Shown here: positions 57,557 through 64,000 of the stretch, in pieces
How positions within the stretch are numbered: position 1 is the first letter of the stretch
Layout of the letters: every line of letters starts with the position of its first letter
From: Dermanyssus gallinae
Taxonomy: Eukaryota; Arthropoda; Arachnida; Mesostigmata; Dermanyssidae
NCBI GenBank assembly: GCA_003439945.1
Contig: QVRM01006771.1
Coordinates: forward strand, 804,501 to 868,500
Direction: 5' to 3'
Length of the DNA stretch: 64,000 nucleotides
Translations under genes and position numbers: made by a program
Notes under the pieces: generated by a model
Databases searched by the model: none
What the model was told of the DNA's origin: nothing
What the model saw: only the letters and a program-made list of their open reading frames with translations

Positions 57557-58720
57557 CGTCAAGGTACCAGAGGTTCAGTGGGCTCTTGAAGGAATCTACC
57601 AGGTCCTTGATACCCAGACAAAATAGAGGTGGTGCTAAGGGGTCCCCCTGCTGCAGCCCGGGGGCGGACGAAATCACATGCTTAGGCAGAACCAGGGGGG
57701 AAGGATGCCGATATGCCAGCCCCACGTGGTGTAATAGATGGATAAGGGCGTGGGATACAACGGCCTTCATCAGGTGATCACGTCTCATACTGCTAAAAGC
57801 TTTTCTAAACTCGAGCTTTACAAGAGGTTTGCGCAAATCAAGAAAGGCACGGGTTGCGTGAATGGCTACCTCGGTCTCACCCGGCTGCTCCTAATTGATG
57901 CGCACCAGTTGCGTGAGAAATAACGGCTTTGTTGTGGTTGCATCCAATTTTCGCGGCGAGCCTGCGTAGTGTAGACGAACACGCAACTGGACGTACCGAT
58001 CCGTCATTTTTTTTAAGGGCAAATAGTCTTGCGCCAAATATCAACGGTTGGGGGCAAGAAGGTCCATTAATAACCGCGGTTTCATGAAGTCTAGCCCTGC
58101 GGCGGAGCTCTTGGAGAAACTCCTAATAGCCATCTGAATATCCTCCTTTGATGTGACGTAGGGCATAAGGGTTCTGGTCAATGTTGGTCATTCTAGGTCT
58201 TCGGGAGGCAATGGGTGTTGCTCTTGTAAGGTCTATATACGGTCAATACCGGGCGTTATCGTATCTGTAGACACGATAAGTCTGGCGGCGTCAGAAATAT
58301 CTTCTTCGGAGAGTTTAATAATGGACTTGCGCACGGTATCATTCCTGAATGGTTTGGAAGTCGATGCGCGAGAATGGGAAGTGGCAATCAGGTCTGACAG
58401 GCGCATATCTCGGGAAAAATCGCGAAGATTGTTGCGTATTATGACTGAGAGGGATGAAGCGTCGTTGCGGGCGCGGGGGAGTCGAAATACCACGGGAGCA
58501 AAAGAGAAAAGACTATACCATGCTTCGACGTCGTTATCAGATGAAACTGCTGAGAGTATACGGGCTTTAGCCACTTTGTGCCGGTTGCAAACGGGGGGCT
58601 CAGAGGTCTACGTATTGAGGAGGAAGTGTCAGTGGCGGTCAAGTGTTAAGCTGATATATTATGTCTTGTTAGGCCACGCCGCGTGTACCGACCGTCGCAT
58701 AGTGGACATTTAATAGCAGA
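57557..58720 (-). pseudogene. R4-like retrotransposon, 5' half (finger to YLDD)
   Basis: Read on the minus strand: KCPLCDGRYTRRGLTRH (about 58712-58662), a C2H2 finger at the N-terminus; FSFAPVVFRLPRARND and LSEEDISDAARLIVSTDT (58574-58233); a DGSVRPVACSSTLRRLAAK block near 57990; LVKLEFRKAFSSMRRDHLMK (motif A); LQQGDPLAPPLFCLGI (motif B); and LNLWYLDD. The fragment ends exactly at the last Asp of YLDD. The thumb and endonuclease are absent. At least three frame changes are needed to read through. It is related to, but distinct from, the 46-57 kb family. Confidence 0.85.
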
Positions 58721-58990
58721 TGGAGCAGCGCGTGATGCTTCTCGCCATAAGCTCAGTGATTGTAGTCATTCATGGTTGTACGGTTCATCGTAGGCTGTCC
58801 ACTAACGGTAGCAGCTGTAATAGCGGCTCCAAAAACTCTAATAAGGCTTTGAATTTGGCCGATATCCCTGGGCTTAACCCTGTAAGAATTTAGGACAGTC
58901 CGAGAGAGGTGCTTTCGAAGCAGGGCGCTTGACAAGTGTTTGGATTCGGCGTTGTCTTAAAACAGGCGACCTGCGGTGGGACCGCGCTGA
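58721..58990 (-). other. Linker between gag-like ORF1 and the R4-like fragment
   Basis: A frame-shifted stretch reads FKALLEFLEPLLQLLPLV-like sequence on the minus strand, similar in character to the helical end of ORF1 proteins. It suggests ORF1 originally extended beyond its present stop at 58991. Confidence 0.35.
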
Positions 58991-60298
58991 CTATCTTCCG
59001 CCATTTTTGGTGGGGATTGATATGGGAGCCGGGAGGAGCAGCTGTGGTGTAGGGTCGTTGTGTGACTGAGATATTCCGCAGACGACGCTAGCGTAAAAAG
59101 GTTGTTTTGAAATCTGAGATGTTCTGTCTACAGACAGGGCTGATGTGGGAGACACATCGGTGATCTCGGCCGCCGGGTGCAGCACCTTCACCTGTTGCAG
59201 TGTGCGGGCTTCCAGTATAATTTGGTTTCTTTTCCGAAGGTAAGCTAAACGAGGGCAAGCAGACGAGCCCGTCGCGTGAGCACCACGACAGTTTACACAT
59301 CTCGCTGGATTTGGGCAGCTTGCTGCTAGGTGTCCGGAGGTGCCGCACTTCTTGCATACTTGGGGCATTGTGCACCTGTCGGCGAAGTGCGCCGGCCTCA
59401 ACCATTTGTTACATAACTTGGGTTGGTCGAGCTCAAGAACTACTTGATGAGTCTGATATCCAAGAAATATGGATGGCGGAGGTTGGCGCGTAAAGGAAAG
59501 AATCACTTTACTGAGCATAACTCTCGCTCCGTTTGGCATCTAAGACAATCTTTTTACGTGATTGACTCCATGTGGTGCCAGCTCGCGTTGTATCTCCTCT
59601 TCGGTGATGGACACTGGAACTCCGTGTATCCTGGCTTTAAATATCGAAAGGGATGGGCTGTGTGCGACCACGGGTAAGTTCCCTAAAGTTGAAATCGAAA
59701 GCACCCGGCATGCGTCTTCGATTCGCGAGACCAACACCATAATGGACTTCCTGTCGCGGGATATTCTGCATCCGGGAGCCACGTCGTATATGAGTTTATA
59801 CGTCGATAATAGCGAGCCTTCAGGAAACTCTGCTAAGGCTTTGCCTTCGGCTGGCTCTCTTCGGATAATCACCTTGAAAGTCCCTAGTTCACCGGACGAT
59901 ATACTCTCTTTTAGTTTAGCTAGGCTTTGCTGCTCGCGGGACACAGTTTGTTTTTCCCTGCGGGTTACCACGCGAGTAAACCCGTCGTCATTTGTCTTGA
60001 CGGCCTTGTCGTCTTCAGTGCTCGTAGAGAGTGAAGATAACTTCTTGCGCTTAGAGACTATGACGCGCTCTTCTACCCGGACGCTCCCAGCGCATGGACC
60101 AGGCGCGGGGGCGTTCGGTTCACCAGATACATCCATCATCGGCGCATCGTGGGTGTTTTCCGTGATCTCCTTCGAAGCATCGGTCTGATCAGCACACGTA
60201 CTGACGTCGGCCGAGCCTTGCCGTAATCTGGATATATCCAGGGTGGGCGGCGGGGCAGTACTACCCCTGCTGGGCTGCATCGTGATTTTTGTAGGCAA
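58991..60298 (-). pseudogene. Non-LTR retrotransposon ORF1 (gag-like, RRM and CCHC), one in-frame stop
   Basis: From the ATG at 60298 a 252-codon frame leads to a single TAG at 59540, then continues in the same frame for 182 codons to 58991. The N-terminal 150 residues are disordered and Ser/Thr/Asp-rich. Residues 150-270 are RRM-like (FKARIHGVPVSITEEEI, then across the stop GARVMLSKVILSF). Three zinc knuckles follow: CNKW...H..DRC, CKKCGTSGHLAASC and CVNCRGAHATGSSAC. This is the layout of ORF1 in Jockey/CR1-type elements, which coats the element RNA and carries it to the nucleus. Apart from the TAG the frame is intact over 1.3 kb, so it decayed recently. Confidence 0.85.
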
Positions 60299-60560
60299 TC
60301 GATAAGTTTTACGTTGATAATTTCAACTAGGGAAAACGTAAAATGCAATCAATTTAATTAAAACGATTTAAAAATGTATTAAAATCCGGCGACACGCGCG
60401 CGTCTTGCCCCCGGGAACGCTGAGTGCGAGACGGCGTCCTCCCGTCTCGTCCACACGGTCACCTGCCTACACGTTGATCTCTCGCAATAGGAGACCGCGA
60501 AGCAGCGCCAAACGTAAACAAACGCCCGTTGTTATGACGGTATCAATCGAACACGATCGT
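60299..60560 (-). other. CG-rich 5' region of the ORF1 element
   Basis: CpG-rich sequence directly upstream (minus strand) of the ORF1 start. It is a likely 5' untranslated region with internal promoter; no specific box is assigned. Confidence 0.4.
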
Positions 60561-60767
60561 CTGTCAGGCTGAGTGGAGTTAAAACCCCAGCAGCACAACT
60601 TTGTACACTTTGGAGTGGGCTACACACCCCTTCCGACACCTTTTAGTCTGTCCAGTTACTGTGGTGGTTTTTTTACGATTGTCACTGTTGACCAGGGTAA
60701 ACGGGTCAAATTAGGGGAGCAAATTTTGAACACGTCTACTCTCTGCCAATTTGAACGCAAGATCAGA

Positions 60768-60960
60768 TTTTTTCTAGTATGCACCCGTTGCCCGTCATGC
60801 TGTATTGTTAGGAATATAATCTTGACAAATATACTCTGAGTGCCATAAATGATGACGATTATACGGTTTGCCAGATCGCATATTCCGTGTCCAATCAGGT
60901 GGGCGTTTAAGTACAATTATATTTGCTATGTGAGATACTTTGAAAGAAATTTAACGCTTT
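60768..60960 (+). repeat. Isolated 5'-region fragment of R4-like family B
   Basis: Matches 52856-53040 in array copy 3 (GTCATGCTGTATTGTTAG, TATAATCTTGACAAATATAC, GTGTCCAATCAGGT). It lies beyond the minus-strand elements, on the same strand as the array, so the inverted block may have been inserted into, or have rearranged, a longer array. Confidence 0.75.
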
Positions 60961-61827
60961 TGTAATTGATGACTGATGGTCGAGGCCATTGTGGCTGTGC
61001 TCTACGAACATTGATTGTTTTTAGATATTGTGAGATACAGATATTTAAACCTTTAATCATATAAAAATGCCTGATTATTGCGCACTTTTCTTGGCCTGCA
61101 CCAAAACATGTATTTTGATCTGCTTGCCTGCTTTGTAATAGTAACGGCTATAATCTACGCTAAGTCTAGCATGGTGTAGTATCTTCTTGCGTTTGCCACA
61201 CAATATTCTTCTACGTTGAGGATTGGATTAATTGGAGCGAGACAAACTGCTTTTTTAAAGTTTTCTTGGACCGAACTGTTTCGGAAGTTAACTACGCTGC
61301 TCTGCGAACATTTAACAGGGCGCAATATACTTCTACAGCTACTGACGCTGTAATCTGCGTCAGTACCTGTAGTGTGGTGGAGATTTGCTTTCAATTTAGT
61401 GAGTTTCGTAGTTCAGAGCGAGTCGTGGTAAATGCTTCACTAATGTACGATTATTGTAGTCGAAAGTGACCGTAGAACTGTGATTCGCAATCTAGCAAGC
61501 AAGTTCTAGTGCTGTATCCACGAAAGCTCTTGTGCGCCGGTTTTATGGTCTACCAAGCAGCAAAGTATTACTGTAATTTGCTTAGCACATACACGCAGAT
61601 GATGATGAGGTTTTTTAGGTCATAAGTGGATCGCCTTTGGCTCAGCAAAGGCGATCTGGCGCGAGCGTTGCTTAGCACTGCACAGTGCAGTACCGCCGTG
61701 TGCTCCAAGTGGCTTGCGTCCCCTGAGGTACAAAGGATACACACGTCCACGTAATCGTCTTGTCAATCGTGTACGATTTATACTGAACGATTGGAACCGT
61801 ACATACCCGATAAGTACCTGCAAGGCG

Positions 61828-61830
<3 letters not shown>
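60961..61830. other. Non-coding stretch, no gene recognised
   Basis: Short frames on both strands and no domain. Confidence 0.45.

Positions 61831-61860
<30 letters not shown>
61831..61860. repeat. (AT)n microsatellite
   Basis: About 29 bases of AT directly abutting an R4-like fragment. Confidence 0.95.
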
Positions 61861-61862
<2 letters not shown>

Positions 61863-62345
61863 AGTGCCTGTCGAACGCCTGGCCAGACACGGCCTTGTCT
61901 TGCGCTTACTCGGCGGGCCGGCGCCCACGTCACACCGCTCTGAATGACATTCTTGCAAGGTCGTTGCGAAAAGCCGGAATCCCTTGCGTCCGGGAACCGC
62001 CTGGTCTTTCTAGAGACGATGGCCCGACGGCTTGACTTTGACACCTTTCTACAAGGGTCGTTCCCTGGTGTGGGATGCGATGGTGACCGACTCTCTGACC
62101 CCCTCCCTTGGCGGTCCCGGCGCTTCCCGCGCCGAGACATCAAAGATACGAAAGTATGCGAACTTAGGCCGGGCGTACCACTTTTCACCATTCGCATTCG
62201 AGACGCTGGGTGGCCCTAGGCCCCTCACAACAACGCTAATTTCCCAGGTTGGCGACGCTTTACAGCAGGCTACGATGAACAAGAGGACTGGCACTTTCTT
62301 CTGCCAACGGCTTTCCCTAGAGATTCAGAGAGGTATTTTCATATG
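61861..62345 (+). pseudogene. R4-like retrotransposon, endonuclease-domain fragment
   Basis: Begins right after the (AT)n tract with QCLSNAWPD and [20 protein letters not shown], the end of the CCHC knuckle and the helix after it, then [20 protein letters not shown]. One frame change near 62020 leads to [19 protein letters not shown], the PD and Asp of the PD-(D/E)XK core. Then come KYANLGRAYHFSPFAFETLG and FFCQRLSLEIQRG, the usual C-terminus. The catalytic residues are intact. It differs clearly from both other R4-like families in the window. Confidence 0.85.
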
Positions 62346-63188
62346 CGTCTTTAATATTCCTATGCATCTCGCCTACTAGACTTTCCCCATTTGCCACTAA
62401 GAGCTGTTTTATACATTCTACTCTCTGCGCCCATTTGTGTTTATCGTACAACTACGCGTCCCGGCTGTATCCATTTAAACTCGGCGGCACTTCCATCCTA
62501 CATAAATGCGTTTCCGTTACTATCATGATATCGACAGACCTTATTTTTAGTAACTTATATAGCTTTTCCCACTTTCCTTTTCGCCTTCCTCCTCTCATGT
62601 TTAACATGACAATTCGTTCGAAAGGAACATTGCTCCTACGTTTTTCTTTTGTCGTGCTCCTTCTTTTGGATCTTACGTCAACTTTTTATCTCCTCCTCTC
62701 TATGTCACTGATGGCCAACCGTCTGATGACCTACAAAGCCCCCTTGATCTCCACTGCTCCTATGTGTTCCCCCTCCCTCGGGAAGTAGCTCCCGTTGTCT
62801 TGATTCCGCCTGTATCTGTTGACCCACTCTTCCCTGTATCCATATTGTCCGCTCCTCTCTCTTTTGTCCCTGTATATTTTGTCCCATCCTGTGTGTCTGT
62901 GTCTGTACCCTACCGTTACCCCCTCGTTTAAATGCCCATACGGCGTGCCTGGAAAATTTGCGCTGCCTCGATTTTGTTGATTCCACGTCTGCGTCTCCCT
63001 ACAGTGTTCCGTTCCCGTATGTCAAACTTGCTTGTGTTATATGTGTTGTGTACGTAGTCCGCAAGTTTACATCGAATATCCCTTTTACATGCGTTGGATT
63101 TGCGCAAAAGCACCTAGAGGAGATGCAGGTGCAGTCGCTTTTCAAAAATACTGAGTATAAACTGACACGCATTTGAATCTACGTTGAG
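62346..63188. other. Non-coding stretch, no gene recognised
   Basis: Pyrimidine-rich on the plus strand between about 62560 and 62930, which opens frames on both strands without domains. Confidence 0.45.
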
Positions 63189-63288
63189 CTAATCTTCTCT
63201 TTGGCTAGAAAAAGGAGTCATAGATGCATGCAAATCGTACTTATCGATTTCGGGGTCTCCGCTCTCATTTAACAGGTCGCTGTCTCCT
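63189..63288 (-). CDS. Candidate terminal exon of an unidentified gene
   Basis: Minus-strand acceptor TTGCTCGTTTCAG, then one base completing a codon and 32 codons to TAG at 63189. The product is GDSDLLNESGDPEIDKYDLH followed by ASMTPFSSQRED. An acidic, Ser-containing tail of this kind is typical of the cytosolic end of membrane proteins. No other exon of the gene can be placed, and the window ends 700 bases upstream. I cannot name it. Confidence 0.35.
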
Positions 63289-64000
63289 CTGAAACGAGCA
63301 ACTGGTTCATGCTTGAGCAAGAGCAGTTTTTCAAAATAAAAAGGCCACGGCTTATAAAGATGAATAAGACATATATTAACGTTCTTCGGTGGCGTTTCAA
63401 ACGCTGGAAAAAGTTCACTATCTGCAGAAAGAATAACATTAATAAAGCAACGCTTAGGGTTTATGTAAACTCTTTTACTAATGTGTACAATCATTATAAA
63501 AATTATCAGTGTGCTTTTCCTACTGTATGTACTGAACATAGTGCCTGATCATAAGCGCACGCATGACTCTCTAAAGCGAATGGATGACAATATTGTAACG
63601 AAGTCCACTCACTGTATACGCATCATAGCGCAATTCAAATAAGTCCTAACCGATCACGTCCAACGGCTACAGCGCCCGCGCCAAAATCTCAACGTACACA
63701 ACGTTCACCGACCGATACATGTCTCAACCAAACAAGAGATGTCTCAACCAGCCGGCAGAGAACAGCCACAGCCTTTCGCGCCGAAACCCCAACGTTCTCC
63801 GCCGTCCAAACGATCATCGGCCGACATCGGGAGAGGGTCGACCTATGATCGGCAGTCCAAGTCAAACTGTGACCTAAATACGAAACAAACACAAACTGCT
63901 GTACATTTCGACCGATTTGAGAGCGGATTCTAACACCCTTTGGGGTGTCAGCACGCCGCGGTGCTTAAAAAACCATCCGTTGCTCGGCTGTGCTTTGCAT
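63289..64000. other. Right end of the window, no gene proven
   Basis: If the exon at 63189 is real, this would be its upstream intron on the minus strand. A moderately CG-rich stretch lies at 63650-64000, with short hairpins near 63935 (ACACC...GGGTGT). No domain is visible. Confidence 0.35.

Noticed and set aside
62435..62986. Long frames on both strands in a pyrimidine-rich stretch
   Set aside because: Opposing open frames arise from strand-biased composition; no domain or splice site supports either.

Overview
This window is eukaryotic and almost certainly from an arthropod. Coding signal lies in short exons bounded by GT..AG splice sites, and the only host gene I can name is a CD36/scavenger receptor class B gene with phase-consistent introns of several hundred bases. 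The rest is dominated by non-LTR retrotransposon remains, mariner/Tc1-type DNA transposon remains, tRNA-like SINEs, and long (AT)n and (AAT)n microsatellites. The exact species cannot be read from the sequence.

Region 1-16.6 kb is mostly non-coding. It holds a dead mariner transposase (5.3-6.0 kb, minus), a dead Tc1-like transposase (7.95-8.3 kb, minus), a non-LTR reverse-transcriptase tail (10.0-10.6 kb), several unnamed repeats and a CG-rich stretch at 13.0-15.4 kb without a provable gene. Region 16.6-24.6 kb is a cluster of R2/R4-superfamily retrotransposons (C2H2 finger, YLDD reverse transcriptase, CCHC knuckle plus PD-(D/E)XK endonuclease). All of them lie in or beside (TAA)n tracts, as known for the R4-clade element Dong of Bombyx. 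One is a 3' piece with an inverted 5' segment, one is nearly full length with two frameshifts, and one is internally deleted. Region 25-30 kb holds two unidentified candidate host exons on the minus strand, and 30.7-33.2 kb is an R1/Jockey-like element.

Region 33.6-40.4 kb, minus strand, is a divergent CD36-family gene. I can place eight exons from the first transmembrane helix to the C-terminal tail. The first exon and about two short internal exons remain unplaced. Region 41-44.3 kb is a second heavily decayed R1/Jockey-like remnant.

Region 46.1-57.6 kb is a head-to-tail array of another R4-like family: one 5'-truncated copy, two roughly 4 kb copies and the 5' part of a fourth. Copies differ by microsatellite length, minisatellite copy number and a SINE present in only two. 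The array stops at an inverted junction with a minus-strand R4-like fragment (57.6-58.7 kb) whose sequence ends exactly at the catalytic YLDD. That fragment abuts a minus-strand gag-like ORF1 with CCHC knuckles (59.0-60.3 kb). A further R4-like endonuclease fragment lies at 61.9-62.3 kb, and a possible terminal exon of an unknown gene at 63.2 kb. Retroelements, not a host pathway, shape this locus; the CD36-like receptor is the one gene with a clear cellular role, in lipid or lipoprotein binding at membranes.
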